Below are positions 37,100 to 45,902 of a stretch of DNA of 64,000 bases, piece by piece; the first letter of the stretch is position 1, and each line of letters begins with the position of its first letter. Source of the stretch: Reyranella sp. (GTDB taxonomy: Bacteria > Pseudomonadota > Alphaproteobacteria > Reyranellales > Reyranellaceae); contig NZ_JAFKJN010000024.1 in NCBI RefSeq assembly GCF_017305915.1, positions 1-64,000 of the forward strand, in the 5' to 3' direction. Position numbers and translations under genes: made by a program. Under the pieces are notes generated by a model. The model searched no databases and was not told the DNA's origin. It worked only from the letters and a program-made list of their open reading frames with translations.

Positions 37100-38392
37100 C
37101 TAGCCGTTGCGGGCCAGCACGGCGCCCGCAAGGTAGAGCGATCCACAGATGAGAATGCGCATCGGCGCGGGCTGGGTGGCCAACAGGTCCTCCAGGGCCG
37201 CGCCGATATCGTTTACGGGCAGGCAATCGAGCCCGACCTCGTCGGCCTTCTGACAGGCCTCTTCCGGCGTGTAGGCGCTGTGGCCCTCGGGGAACGGCAC
37301 CGCGCGCGCCGCCCGGGCATGGCGCGCCAGCGGCCGCAAGAAGCCCGAGGCGTCCTTGGTCGTCAGCATGCCGAACACCAGGTAGAGCGGCAGCGCGCCC
37401 GGCTCCTTGGCCCAATCCGAGGCCATGCGGGCCAGTGCCAGGCCGCAATCCTCGTTGTGCCCGCCGTCCAGCCACAGCTCGCAGCCCGGCGGCAGGGCGT
37501 CGACCAGCGGCCCGCGCGTCAGCCGCTGCAGCCGCGCCGGCCAGTCGACCGAGGCGAGGCCGGTGCGGATCGCCTTGTCGTCGATCGCGAACTTGGCCGC
37601 GCGCAGGCGCTCGATGCAGGCCACCGCCGTCGCGGCGTTGTCGAGCTGGTGAGCGCCGACAAGAGCCGGCGCGGGCAGATCGAGCGTCTGCAGGTCGCTC
37701 TCGTAGCGAAAACCGGAGGCGGTCGGCGTCACCTGCCATTCGCGGCCCATGCGGAACAGCGGCACGGCGAGCTTGGCGGCCTCGGCCGCGATCACCTGCA
37801 GGCTCACGTCGCGCTGGCGGCCGATCACGGCCGGCACGGCGCGCTTCAGGATGCCCGCCTTCTCGGCGGCGATGCCTTCAAGCTTGTCGCCCAGGAAGCC
37901 GGTGTGGTCGTAGCCGACCGGCGTGATCGCCGAGAGCATCGAATCGACGACATTGGTGGTGTCGCGCCGGCCGCCCATCCCGACCTCGAGGATGGTGAGG
38001 TCGGCAGGAACCCGCGAGAACGCCAGGAACGCGGCCACCGTCGTGATCTCGAAGAAGGTGATCGGCTGGCCGGCATTGACCTCCTCGCATTCGGTCAGGA
38101 TCTCGTCGAGCGTGTCGTCGTCGACGATGTGGCCGGCGACGCGGATGCGCTCGTTGAACTTCACCAGATGCGGCGAGGTGTAGACATGCACACGATAGCC
38201 GGCCGCCTCGCTCATCGCCCGCAGGTAGGCGACCAGCGAGCCCTTGCCGTTGGTGCCGGCGACATGGACGATCGGCGGCAGCTTCTTGTGCGGCGCGTCC
38301 AACTGGTCGAGCAGCCGCTCGATCCGCTCCAGCCCCAGGTCGATCAGCCTGGGATGGAGCCGCATCAGGCGCTCGAGGATGGCGTCGGTCAC
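37100..38392 (-). CDS. folC: bifunctional folylpolyglutamate/dihydrofolate synthase
   Basis: This 430-residue Mur-ligase-like enzyme has the ATP loop VAGTNGKGS (residues 45-53), YTSPHLVKFNERIR, the FFEITTVAAFLAFS segment and EVGMGGRRDTTNV. It adds glutamate to dihydropteroate or to folates. The GTG start overlaps the stop of accD (GTGA), so folC is translated behind accD. The accD-folC pair is standard, and in many relatives trpF-trpB-trpA precede it; here those genes are separated by five others. Confidence 0.95.
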   Translation of the reverse strand: MTDAILERLMRLHPRLIDLGLERIERLLDQLDAPHKKLPPIVHVAGTNGKGSLVAYLRAMSEAAGYRVHVYTSPHLVKFNERIRVAGHIVDDDTLDEILTECEEVNAGQPITFFEITTVAAFLAFSRVPADLTILEVGMGGRRDTTNVVDSMLSAITPVGYDHTGFLGDKLEGIAAEKAGILKRAVPAVIGRQRDVSLQVIAAEAAKLAVPLFRMGREWQVTPTASGFRYESDLQTLDLPAPALVGAHQLDNAATAVACIERLRAAKFAIDDKAIRTGLASVDWPARLQRLTRGPLVDALPPGCELWLDGGHNEDCGLALARMASDWAKEPGALPLYLVFGMLTTKDASGFLRPLARHARAARAVPFPEGHSAYTPEEACQKADEVGLDCLPVNDIGAALEDLLATQPAPMRILICGSLYLAGAVLARNG

Positions 38393-39252
38393 GCGACGAC
38401 CAGGGGATCCATCAGCAGCGTGACCATCCGCATCAGCGTCTCGCGCAGCTTGTGCCGATGCACGACCGCGTCGACCATGCCGTGCTCCAGCAGGTACTCC
38501 GAGCGCTGGAAGCCCTCGGGCAGCTCCTGGCGGATGGTGTCCTGGATCACGCGCGGGCCGGCGAAGCCGATGATCGCGTCGGGCTCGGCGAGATGGATGT
38601 CGCCCAGCATGGCGAACGAGGCCGAGACGCCGCCGGTGGTCGGATCGGTCAGCACGACGATGTAGGGCAGGCCGGCTCCCTTGACCTTGCGCACGGCGAT
38701 GGTGGTGCGGGTGAGCTGCATCAGCGACAGGATGCCTTCCTGCATGCGCGCGCCACCCGAGGCGGAGAACACGATCAGCGGCGCCTTGCGCGCGACCGCG
38801 AGCTCGGCCGCCATCACCAGGCCTTCGCCGACCGCCGTGCCCATCGAGCCGCCCATGAAGCCGAAGTCGAGGGCGGCGATCACGGTCATGCGGTTGCCCA
38901 TCAGGCCGCTCGCCACGACCAGCGCGTCGGTCGTGCCCTCGGCCTTGGCCTGCGCCTTCTTGAGCCGCGCGTCATAGCGCTCGGTGTCGCGGAATTTCAG
39001 CGGATCGGCCGGCACCTTGGGCAACGGATGCAGCTCGTACTTGCCCTCGTCGAACAGGTGCGGCAGCCGCTTCAGCGGCCGGATGCGCATGTGATGGCCG
39101 CAATGGGTGCAGACTTCCTGGTTCGCCTCCCAGTCGCGCATGAACAGCATCTGCTCGCACTTGGGACACTTCAGCCAGAGGTTCTCCGGCGTCTCCTTGC
39201 GGTTCACCAGCGCGCGGAGCTTGGGGCGGACGAAGTTGGTCAGCCAGTTCAT
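38389..39252 (-). CDS. accD: acetyl-CoA carboxylase carboxyltransferase subunit beta
   Basis: This 287-residue subunit has the N-terminal zinc finger Cys29-x2-Cys32 and Cys48-x2-Cys51 (CPKC, CTHC). The carboxyltransferase core has ALDFGFMGGSMG, SASGGARMQEG and DPTTGGVSASFAMLGDI. Together with AccA it transfers the carboxyl group from biotin to acetyl-CoA, making malonyl-CoA for fatty acid synthesis. Length is standard. It is read from the minus strand 27 bases after the D,D-carboxypeptidase gene and overlaps folC. Confidence 0.97.
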   Translation of the reverse strand: MNWLTNFVRPKLRALVNRKETPENLWLKCPKCEQMLFMRDWEANQEVCTHCGHHMRIRPLKRLPHLFDEGKYELHPLPKVPADPLKFRDTERYDARLKKAQAKAEGTTDALVVASGLMGNRMTVIAALDFGFMGGSMGTAVGEGLVMAAELAVARKAPLIVFSASGGARMQEGILSLMQLTRTTIAVRKVKGAGLPYIVVLTDPTTGGVSASFAMLGDIHLAEPDAIIGFAGPRVIQDTIRQELPEGFQRSEYLLEHGMVDAVVHRHKLRETLMRMVTLLMDPLVVA

Positions 39253-39279
39253 GGGGCGCGGTATCGCACGAAAGACCGG

Positions 39280-40497
39280 TTATCGCCAGAAGGCGCCAAA
39301 TGGCGCCGCGAAATCCGTGGGTTTCTTCACTTCGCAGAACTGTTTCCTGGCCTTGTAGGCGGCGCAGAGCTTTTGTGCGGCATCGGGCTCGAGGTCGGCG
39401 ATGATCGCGGCCTGCTTGGTCACCTTGTTGGCCGTCACGGGCAGGATGTACTCCTTACCGAGCCGCGTGACGCCGAGCGACGCGAGGTCGGCCTGGCCGG
39501 TGTCGTAGACCCGCCGCGCCGTCGGCCAGTTGGCATGTGTGCCGAGCCACGCCGCGTCGCCCGGCATGTCGTAGCGGATCATGCCGCACTCACCCTGGCC
39601 CAGGACGTTCGCCGGCGTGCCGGCGACGTTGTGCATCTGCCAGACCTTGGGCCGGCTGCCGGCGGTCTTGAGCGTGAAGGCCTCGTCGAACAGGCGGACC
39701 AGGAACTCGTCGCGCAGGTCGGCGCGGCGGAAGCCGAGCGCGACCGCGATCAGCCGCCGGCCGTCGCGCAGCGCGCTGCCGACGATATTGAAGCCCGAGG
39801 CGCAGATGAAGCCGGTCTTCAGCCCCTCGCCATACGGCGAGTAGAGCTCGACGAACTTCACGCCGCCCTTGATGTGGCGTGCGCCGACATCGAGCTGGTC
39901 GGCGTGGAAGTAGCCGTAGTACTGGGGGAAGTCCTTGGCCAGCGCGACGCCCAGCACCGCGAGATCGCGCGCCGTCGTCACCTGCGCAGGATTGGGCAGA
40001 CCATGGGCGTTGACGAAATGAGTGGCCGTCATGCCGAGGCGTTTGGCGGTGTCGTTCATGCGCTGGGCGAACGCCGCCTCGCTGCCCGATACCCGCTCGC
40101 CGAGCGCCGTCGCGACATCGTTCAGCGAACGCACGACCAGGGCGGTGAGCGCGGTATCGACGGTGACGGTGCCGCCGGCCGCCACGCCGAGATAGCCGGC
40201 ATACTCCACGCTGAGAGCGGTCTTGGACATCGTCACCGGGTCGCCGGGCCGGAGGCGGCCGGCCTTCAGCTCCTCGAACACGATGTACATGGTCATGAGC
40301 TTGGTGAGCGACGCGGGGTACCAGGAGGCGCCGGCATCACGCTGCGCCAGCGTCTCGCCGGTCGCGGCATCGACCACGAGATAGGGTCCGGCCAAGACCG
40401 GGCCGGTGGGCGAGCTGACGGGGCCGATCTGGGCCGCCGCGGGCCCGGCGAAGGCCGCCAGCAGCAGCGCCAGGCAGAGCGCAAAACGCACTGTCAT
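39280..40497 (-). CDS. D-alanyl-D-alanine carboxypeptidase (S11, PBP5-like)
   Basis: This 405-residue exported protein has a signal peptide (VRFALCLALLLAAFAGPAAA). The three penicillin-binding motifs are SLTK (residues 63-66), SLN (124-126) and KTG (227-229). It trims the terminal D-Ala from peptidoglycan stem peptides in the periplasm. The C-terminal roughly 100 residues (from about 300) do not look like the usual PBP5 domain but carry a short SPOR-free region with the CAAYKARKQFC pattern. The ATG at 40497 is preceded by TTGGGGGAA at very short spacing; a TTG nine bases upstream is an alternative. Confidence 0.9.
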   Translation of the reverse strand: MTVRFALCLALLLAAFAGPAAAQIGPVSSPTGPVLAGPYLVVDAATGETLAQRDAGASWYPASLTKLMTMYIVFEELKAGRLRPGDPVTMSKTALSVEYAGYLGVAAGGTVTVDTALTALVVRSLNDVATALGERVSGSEAAFAQRMNDTAKRLGMTATHFVNAHGLPNPAQVTTARDLAVLGVALAKDFPQYYGYFHADQLDVGARHIKGGVKFVELYSPYGEGLKTGFICASGFNIVGSALRDGRRLIAVALGFRRADLRDEFLVRLFDEAFTLKTAGSRPKVWQMHNVAGTPANVLGQGECGMIRYDMPGDAAWLGTHANWPTARRVYDTGQADLASLGVTRLGKEYILPVTANKVTKQAAIIADLEPDAAQKLCAAYKARKQFCEVKKPTDFAAPFGAFWR

Positions 40498-40528
40498 TTC
40501 CCCCAATTCATGCCATTACAGAGCGGCC

Positions 40529-41179
40529 ATGCTCAAGGTCATGATCGCGCCCGTCACGCCGTTCCAGCAGAATTGCTCGATCGTCTGGGACTCCGACACG
40601 ATGGAGGGCACCGCCGTCGATCCCGGCGGCGACTTCGACCGGCTCAAGCAGGCGATCGACGAGCAGGGCATCAAGGTCAGCAAGGTGCTGCTGACCCACG
40701 GCCATGTCGACCACGCCTCGGCCGCCGGCACCATGGCCGAGCAGTACGGCGTGAAGATCGAGGGCCCGCACCGCGATGACCTGTTCCTGATCGAGGGCTT
40801 GCCCGAATCGGGCCGCAAGTACAATTTTCCGGCCTACAAGCCGTTCGTGCCCGACCGCTGGCTGGAGAACGGCGACACGGTGAGCCTCGGCAATCTCACC
40901 TTCGACGTCGTGCACTGCCCGGGCCATACGCCGGGCCACGTCGTGTTCGTGCACAAGCCGTCGCAGCTCGCCTTCGTCGGCGACGTGCTGTTCCGGGGCT
41001 CGATCGGCCGCACCGACTTCCCGCGCGGCAACCACGAGCAGCTCCTGTCATCCATTCGCGAGCGGCTGTGGCCGCTCGGCAACGACATCCAGTTCGTGCC
41101 CGGCCACGGCCAGACCTCGACGTTCGGCTGGGAGCGCAAGACCAATCCTTACGTCGCCGACCTGCTGTTCGACGACTGA
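40529..41179 (+). CDS. MBL-fold metallo-hydrolase (YcbL/glyoxalase II-like)
   Basis: This 216-residue protein has the HxHxDH zinc motif at residues 57-62 (THGHVDHAS), CPGHTPGHVVF, the SGSIGRTD-like GSIGRTDFPRGNHEQ and the final FVPGHGQ. It belongs to the small glyoxalase II-like group typified by YcbL, hydrolysing thioesters or S-lactoylglutathione. It is divergent from the D,D-carboxypeptidase gene with a short 31-base gap. Its last 31 bases overlap, on the opposite strand, the end of the Lrp-type regulator gene. Confidence 0.88.
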   Translation: MLKVMIAPVTPFQQNCSIVWDSDTMEGTAVDPGGDFDRLKQAIDEQGIKVSKVLLTHGHVDHASAAGTMAEQYGVKIEGPHRDDLFLIEGLPESGRKYNFPAYKPFVPDRWLENGDTVSLGNLTFDVVHCPGHTPGHVVFVHKPSQLAFVGDVLFRGSIGRTDFPRGNHEQLLSSIRERLWPLGNDIQFVPGHGQTSTFGWERKTNPYVADLLFDD

Positions 41180-41652
41180 AGGTGATCGAGCGGCAGCGGC
41201 GCGCCCGCCTTCAGGGTGTTGATCGCGATGCTGCTCTGGACCTCGCGCACGATCGGCAGGGCGAGCAGCCGGTCGACCAGGAATTTCTGATAGTGCGCGA
41301 GATCGGGCACCACGACCTCGAGCAGGTAGTCGACGGTGCCCGAGACCATGTGGCAGGCGATGACCTCGTGCATCCCGAGCGCCGCCTCCTCGAAGGCGCC
41401 GGCGCGATCGTTGGCATGCGCCTCCAGCCGCACGCCGACGAACACGGTGAAGCCGAGGCCGACGCGCGTGCGATCGAGCACGGCGCGATAGGCGCCGATA
41501 TAGCCGTCGCGCTCCAGGCGCTTCACGCGGCGCAGGCAGGGTGACGGCGACAGGCCGATGCGCTCGGCCAGCTCGACATTGGTCAGCCGGCCGTCCTTCT
41601 GCAGGGCGGCGATGATTCTGGTATCGAAGTCGTCCAGTGGCTCTTTTGGCAT
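41149..41652 (-). CDS. Lrp/AsnC-family transcriptional regulator
   Basis: This 167-residue regulator has an N-terminal winged helix (LDDFDTRIIAALQKDGRLTN, then ELAERIGLSPSPCLRRVKRLE) and a C-terminal RAM ligand domain (VSGTVDYLLEVVVPDL). Lrp-type proteins sense amino acids and control their metabolism; the ligand and targets are not evident. It converges with the MBL-fold gene and overlaps its 3' end by 31 bases, so transcripts could form an antisense pair. Confidence 0.9.
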   Translation of the reverse strand: MPKEPLDDFDTRIIAALQKDGRLTNVELAERIGLSPSPCLRRVKRLERDGYIGAYRAVLDRTRVGLGFTVFVGVRLEAHANDRAGAFEEAALGMHEVIACHMVSGTVDYLLEVVVPDLAHYQKFLVDRLLALPIVREVQSSIAINTLKAGAPLPLDHLQSSNSRSAT

Positions 41653-41775
41653 GAATGGCCTTTCTGGACGTCTATTTTGGCATATTGTCCCGGAAAGATC
41701 CTCTTCCTTGGCGCACTCCGCAAGGACACGCCCTCAGCCGGCATGTCATCCAGGCGACCCCGAACGGAGAGCCGG

Positions 41776-42156
41776 ATGACCGACGAACAGGCAAGCTTTG
41801 GCGCTTACGAGGAGATCGCCGCAGCGATCCAGATCTACATCGACAGCGCGCGGTCCGGTGACGCCGACCGCATGCGCAGCGCCTTCCTGCCCGGCGCAAC
41901 GATCCGCGGCAGCTACGGCGGCAAGGCGACCGACTGGAGCCTCGACGACTTCTGCGGCGTGGTCGCCACAGGCGGACCCGCCACCGATCTCAGGACGCGC
42001 ATCGCCGGCATCGAGCTGTCAGGCACCGCGGCGATGGCTCGCCTCGAAGCGGAGAACTGGCGCGGCACGCGCTACACGGACTTCTTCGTGCTGCTGAAAC
42101 GCGACGATGCCTGGCGCATCGCCAGCAAGGTGTTCTTCGCGCACGCCCGTGCGTGA
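41776..42156 (+). CDS. NTF2-like (SnoaL/lumazine-binding-like) protein
   Basis: This 126-residue protein has the cone-shaped NTF2-like fold: an N-terminal helix (FGAYEEIAAAIQIYIDSARS), SAFLPGATIRGSYGG, then alternating strands ending DAWRIASKVFFAH. Members range from small-molecule isomerases to inert binding proteins; no catalytic residues can be assigned. The ATG at 41776 has CGGAGAG upstream. It is divergent from the Lrp-type regulator gene (123-base gap), a common arrangement for a regulator's target, but this is inference. Confidence 0.8.
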   Translation: MTDEQASFGAYEEIAAAIQIYIDSARSGDADRMRSAFLPGATIRGSYGGKATDWSLDDFCGVVATGGPATDLRTRIAGIELSGTAAMARLEAENWRGTRYTDFFVLLKRDDAWRIASKVFFAHARA

Positions 42157-42159
42157 GCC

Positions 42160-42516
42160 TTAGAGCGAGGCGCCGAGGAAGGTGCGCACCGCGAGGTGGC
42201 TGGCCGGCGGCGCAGGCTGGGTATCATCGCGGCTCAGCACGTGCGCGAGGCCGTGGCGCAGCATCTCCTTGGTGAAGCGGCGCGGCTTGTTCTCGAGCTC
42301 GGCCAATTCCTGGGGCGTGCGCTGCAACACCGGCCGCGCAAAGGCCTCGAGCTCCACTTCGGCGGCAGGATAGAGCCCGCACGCCATCGCACCGAGCGCA
42401 TAGGTGAGGCACTCCTCCTCCCAGCGGTCGGGCTCGCGGCGCTGCTTGTCGAGAAGATCCAGTGCGGCGCTGAAGGTACCGGCAAGCCTGTCCAGTCGTT
42501 CCATGGACCGCTGCAT
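42160..42516 (-). CDS. hypothetical protein
   Basis: A 118-residue, helical, soluble protein I do not recognise (MQRSMERLDRLAGTFSAALD..., ending AVRTFLGASL). It has a strong ribosome site, AAGGAGG, six bases before the ATG at 42516, and codon use like its neighbours, so it is likely a real gene. It follows trpA on the same strand but a hairpin lies between them. It converges with the NTF2-like gene, whose stop is 3 bases away. Confidence 0.7.
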   Translation of the reverse strand: MQRSMERLDRLAGTFSAALDLLDKQRREPDRWEEECLTYALGAMACGLYPAAEVELEAFARPVLQRTPQELAELENKPRRFTKEMLRHGLAHVLSRDDTQPAPPASHLAVRTFLGASL

Positions 42517-42566
42517 CTCTTTCCTCCTTCGACGCCGAAAACTGACGCCGATATGGGAGGCAAATT

Positions 42567-42600
42567 GTGACCCCGCAATGGCTCGCTGCGGGGTCTCACC
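42567..42600 (-). terminator. hairpin downstream of trpA
   Basis: On the minus strand GTGAGACCCCGCA (42599-42587) pairs with TGCGGGGTCAC (42577-42567) around GCGAGCCAT. A short AATTTG follows, so the T-tract is weak. It lies 31 bases after the trpA stop and before the ribosome site of the hypothetical gene, where a trp-operon terminator would be expected. Confidence 0.5.
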
Positions 42601-42630
42601 TATTGATCACAAGAAGATTTGGTGACGTCG

Positions 42631-43461
42631 TTACGCCTTCTTCACGCTGCGCACGCCCTCTGCGAGCGACTTCACAAATGCGAGAAGACCGGCAACCAGA
42701 TCGGGCTTCGGTTTGCCGTTGCCGTCGAGCGCAGCCTTCACCTGATCGACGATCGCCGAGCCGACGACGGCGGCATCGGCATGACGCGCGACCGCGGCGG
42801 CCTGCTCCGGAGTCTTGATGCCAAAGCCGACAGCGACCGGCAGCTTGGTATGACTCTTGATCCGAGAGACGTGGGTGCGCACCGCCTCCTCGGTCGCCGA
42901 CTTGGTGCCGGTGGTGCCGAGCACCGAGACGAAATAGACGAAGCCCGCAGCGTATTTCAGAACCGCCGGCAGACGTTTGTCGTCGGTGGTCGGCGCGGTC
43001 AGCAGCACGGTGTCGATGCCGTTGGCCTCGGCATGAGGCTTGAGGGCACCGGCTTCCTCGGGCGGCAGATCGACCAGGATGAAGCCGTCGACGCCGGCTT
43101 CGGCCGCTTCCTTGCAGAAGCGCTCGGCGCCGCGCTGATAGACGAGGTTGTAGTAGCCCATCAGCAGGATCGGCGTGTCGTTGTCGACCTCCTTGCGGAA
43201 GCGACGCACCATGTCGAACGTGGCGTCGACGGTGATGCCCGCCTTGAGCGCGCGCTGGCCGGCGAGCTGCACCGACGGCCCGTCGGCCATCGGATCGGTG
43301 AACGGCATGCCGAGCTCGATCAGGTCGGCGCCGGCCGCCGGCAGGCCCTTCAGGATCTGGTAGCCCAGCGGGGCATCGGGATCGCCGGCGCTGATATAGG
43401 CCACCAGCCCCGCCCGCTTGTCCGCCTTGAGCTGGGCGAAGCGCTTCTCGATTCGACTCAT
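42631..43461 (-). CDS. trpA: tryptophan synthase alpha subunit
   Basis: This 276-residue TIM-barrel protein cleaves indole-3-glycerol phosphate to indole and glyceraldehyde-3-phosphate. Catalytic residues lie in LIELGMPFTDPMADGP (Glu) and GFILVDLPPEE (Asp); the phosphate-binding GVTGTKS-like segment reads SVLGTTGTKSAT and AVGFGIKTPEQA. It ends the operon pyrF-trpF-ridA-trpB-trpA. Its ATG follows the trpB stop by one base, so the subunits are made in step. Confidence 0.96.
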   Translation of the reverse strand: MSRIEKRFAQLKADKRAGLVAYISAGDPDAPLGYQILKGLPAAGADLIELGMPFTDPMADGPSVQLAGQRALKAGITVDATFDMVRRFRKEVDNDTPILLMGYYNLVYQRGAERFCKEAAEAGVDGFILVDLPPEEAGALKPHAEANGIDTVLLTAPTTDDKRLPAVLKYAAGFVYFVSVLGTTGTKSATEEAVRTHVSRIKSHTKLPVAVGFGIKTPEQAAAVARHADAAVVGSAIVDQVKAALDGNGKPKPDLVAGLLAFVKSLAEGVRSVKKA

Positions 43462-43462
43462 G

Positions 43463-44677
43463 TCAGGCCTTCATCCCCAGTCGCGCGGCAACCTGCGGCA
43501 CGTCCTTGTCGCCGCGGCCGGAGAGATTCATCACCAGCAGGTTGTCCTTGGGCAGCGTCGGCGCGAGCTTCAGCACGTGCGCCAGGGCATGCGCCGATTC
43601 GAGCGCCGGGATGATGCCCTCGAGCTTGCACAGGACCTGGAAGGCCGCGAGCGCCTCGTCGTCGGTTGCCGACACGTACTCGACCCGGCCCTGCTCCTTC
43701 AGCCACGAATGCTCGGGGCCGATGCCGGGATAGTCGAGGCCGGCCGAGATCGAGTGCGCCTCGGTGATCTGGCCCTCGTCGTCCTGCAGCAGGTAGGTGA
43801 GGTTGCCGTGCAGCACGCCGGGGCGGCCGCCGGTCAGCGACGCCGCGTGCTGGCCGGTCTCGAGGCCGTGGCCCGCGGCCTCGACGCCGACGATGCGCAC
43901 GCCCGGATCGTCGAGGAAGGGATGGAACAGGCCCATCGCGTTCGAGCCGCCGCCGATGCAGGCGACCAGCGTGTCGGGCAGACGGCCTTCGGCCTCGTGC
44001 ATCTGCGCCCGCGTCTCGTCGCCGATCACGCACTGGAAGTCGCGCACCATCTCGGGATAGGGATGCGGACCCGCCACCGTGCCGATGCAGTAGAACGTCG
44101 TCTCGCAGGTCGCGACCCAGTCGCGCAGCGCCTCGTTCATCGCGTCCTTCAAGGTCGCGGCACCGGCCTTCACCGGCCGCACCTCGGCGCCCAGCATGTG
44201 CATGCGCGCCACGTTGGGCGCCTGGCGGTCGACGTCGGTCGCGCCCATGAAGACGACGCAGGGAATGTCGAACAGCGCGCAGGCCGTCGCCGTGGCGACG
44301 CCATGCTGGCCCGCGCCGGTCTCGGCGATCACCCGTGTCTTGCCCATGCGCTTGGCGAGCAGCACCTGGCCCAGCACGTTGTTGATCTTGTGCGAGCCGG
44401 TATGGTTCAGCTCCTCGCGCTTGAAATAGACCTTGGCGCCGCCGAGATGCTTGGTGAGCCGCGATGCGTGGTAAAGCGGGCTCGGCCGGCCGGCATAATG
44501 CTTGGCGAGGTACTTGAGCTCGTTCTGGAACGCCGGATCCGCCTTGGCCTCGTTGTAGGCCTTCTCGAGGTCGAGGATCAGCGGCATCAGCGTCTCGGCG
44601 ACGTAGCGGCCGCCGAAGATGCCGAAATGGCCGCGCTCGTCCGGACCGCGACGGTATGTGTTGGGCGTATCGGGCAT
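43463..44677 (-). CDS. trpB: tryptophan synthase beta subunit
   Basis: This 404-residue PLP enzyme joins indole and serine to tryptophan through a bound 2-aminoacrylate intermediate. The PLP lysine is in NHTGSHKINNVLG, the phosphate-binding GGGSNAMGLFHPF motif is intact, and RPSPLYHASRLTKHLGG marks the N-terminal substrate site. Length is standard. The ridA-like gene stop is 2 bases before its ATG. Confidence 0.97.
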   Translation of the reverse strand: MPDTPNTYRRGPDERGHFGIFGGRYVAETLMPLILDLEKAYNEAKADPAFQNELKYLAKHYAGRPSPLYHASRLTKHLGGAKVYFKREELNHTGSHKINNVLGQVLLAKRMGKTRVIAETGAGQHGVATATACALFDIPCVVFMGATDVDRQAPNVARMHMLGAEVRPVKAGAATLKDAMNEALRDWVATCETTFYCIGTVAGPHPYPEMVRDFQCVIGDETRAQMHEAEGRLPDTLVACIGGGSNAMGLFHPFLDDPGVRIVGVEAAGHGLETGQHAASLTGGRPGVLHGNLTYLLQDDEGQITEAHSISAGLDYPGIGPEHSWLKEQGRVEYVSATDDEALAAFQVLCKLEGIIPALESAHALAHVLKLAPTLPKDNLLVMNLSGRGDKDVPQVAARLGMKA

Positions 44678-44679
44678 GC

Positions 44680-45258
44680 TCAGCGCTTCTTCTTTTTCGC
44701 AGTCTTCGGCGGCGCCTTCTTGGCCGCTGCCTTGGCCTTCGGCGCTGCCTTCTTGGCGGCGGGCTTGGCGGCCGCCGCGCGCAGCGCCGGCGCGGCGTCG
44801 CCTTCGAACTCGACGATGACCTCGATCTCGACCGGGATGCCGCGCGGCAGCGAGCCCATGCCGACGGCCGAGCGGGCGTGGCGGCCGCGATCGCCGAACA
44901 CCTCGACGAACAGGTCGGAGCAGCCGTTGATCACCTCGGGCTGGTTGCCGAACTCGGGCGTGGCATTGACCATGCCCAGCACCTTGACGATGCGCTTCAC
45001 CTTGTCGAGGTCGCCGAGCTCGGCTTTCATCACCGCGATCAGGCTCAAGCCGGTCTCGCGCGCGTGCTCGTAGGCCTGCTCGACAGTGAGGTCGCGGCCG
45101 ACCTTGCCGACCGGCAGCGGCTTGCCCGGCAGGCCCGGCCCCTTGCCGGCGAGATAGAGCAGGTTGCCGGTGCGCACGGCATTCACGTAGTTCGCCATCG
45201 GCGAGGTCGCCTTGGCGAGCTCGATGCCGAGCTCCTTCAGCCGCTGTTCAGTCTTCAT
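44680..45258 (-). CDS. RidA/YjgF-family protein with a basic, histone-H1-like C-terminal tail
   Basis: This 192-residue protein has an N-terminal RidA domain (MANYVNAVRTGNLLYLAGKG... to GSLPRGIPVEIEVIVEFEG, about residues 15-151), followed by a 40-residue tail of Ala, Lys and Pro repeats (AAKKAAPKAKAAAKK). RidA proteins hydrolyse reactive enamines such as 2-aminoacrylate. The subgroup is the longer RidA form and the reactive Arg is not where E. coli RidA has it, so activity is uncertain. Position immediately before trpB, which makes enzyme-bound aminoacrylate, is suggestive. The basic tail is odd and may bind nucleic acid or be disordered. Confidence 0.85.
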   Translation of the reverse strand: MKTEQRLKELGIELAKATSPMANYVNAVRTGNLLYLAGKGPGLPGKPLPVGKVGRDLTVEQAYEHARETGLSLIAVMKAELGDLDKVKRIVKVLGMVNATPEFGNQPEVINGCSDLFVEVFGDRGRHARSAVGMGSLPRGIPVEIEVIVEFEGDAAPALRAAAAKPAAKKAAPKAKAAAKKAPPKTAKKKKR

Positions 45259-45267
45259 CGGGTCACC

Positions 45268-45900
45268 TTAAAGCGCCTTCACCGCGTCGAGAAAAGCGCG
45301 AATGAGATCGGCGGATTTCACACCGCGGCTGGATTCGACGCCAGAGGAAACGTCGACCGTCCGGGCACCGGTAACCCGCACGGCCTCGGCAACATTGCCA
45401 GGCGTGAGCCCACCGGCCAGCATCCACGGCAGAGGGATCGTTCGGCCGGACAGGAACGTCCAGTCGAAGGTCATGGCATTGCCGCCCGGCAGGGTGCCTT
45501 CGGCGCCTTCGAACATCAGCCGGTCGGCGACGCCGGCATAGGCGAAAGCCCGCTCGACATCGTCGGGCGCACCGACCTTGATCACCTTCATCACCGGTTT
45601 CCCGGTGCGTTGCTTGATGGCCGCGACCCGCCCGGGCGTCTCGCCGCCATGGAGCTGCAGAAGGTCGAGCGCGCCGGTCGCGAGCTTCTCGTCGAGCAGG
45701 GCATCGTCGGGATCGACGAACAGGCCGACCCGGATGACCGTTTTGGGCACCAGCGCGCCCAGCGCCCGCGTCGTCTCGGTCGAGATGTAGCGGGGCGATT
45801 TCGGATAGGTCACGAAGCCCACATAACGCGCACCGCCGCGCACCGCCGCGTCGATCGTCTCGGGCGTCGAGAGTCCGCAGATCTTGACTTCGACGGTCAT
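45268..45900 (-). CDS. trpF: phosphoribosylanthranilate isomerase
   Basis: This 210-residue TIM-barrel enzyme converts phosphoribosylanthranilate to the ribulose form in tryptophan synthesis. The catalytic Cys is in VKICGLS (Cys8) and the catalytic Asp in LFVDPDDA or the DLLQLHG region. The phosphate site reads MLAGGLTPGNVAEAV and DVSSGVE. It lies 2 bases after pyrF, and the ridA-like gene begins 9 bases after it, all on the minus strand. Confidence 0.95.
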   Translation of the reverse strand: MTVEVKICGLSTPETIDAAVRGGARYVGFVTYPKSPRYISTETTRALGALVPKTVIRVGLFVDPDDALLDEKLATGALDLLQLHGGETPGRVAAIKQRTGKPVMKVIKVGAPDDVERAFAYAGVADRLMFEGAEGTLPGGNAMTFDWTFLSGRTIPLPWMLAGGLTPGNVAEAVRVTGARTVDVSSGVESSRGVKSADLIRAFLDAVKAL

Positions 45901-45902
45901 GG

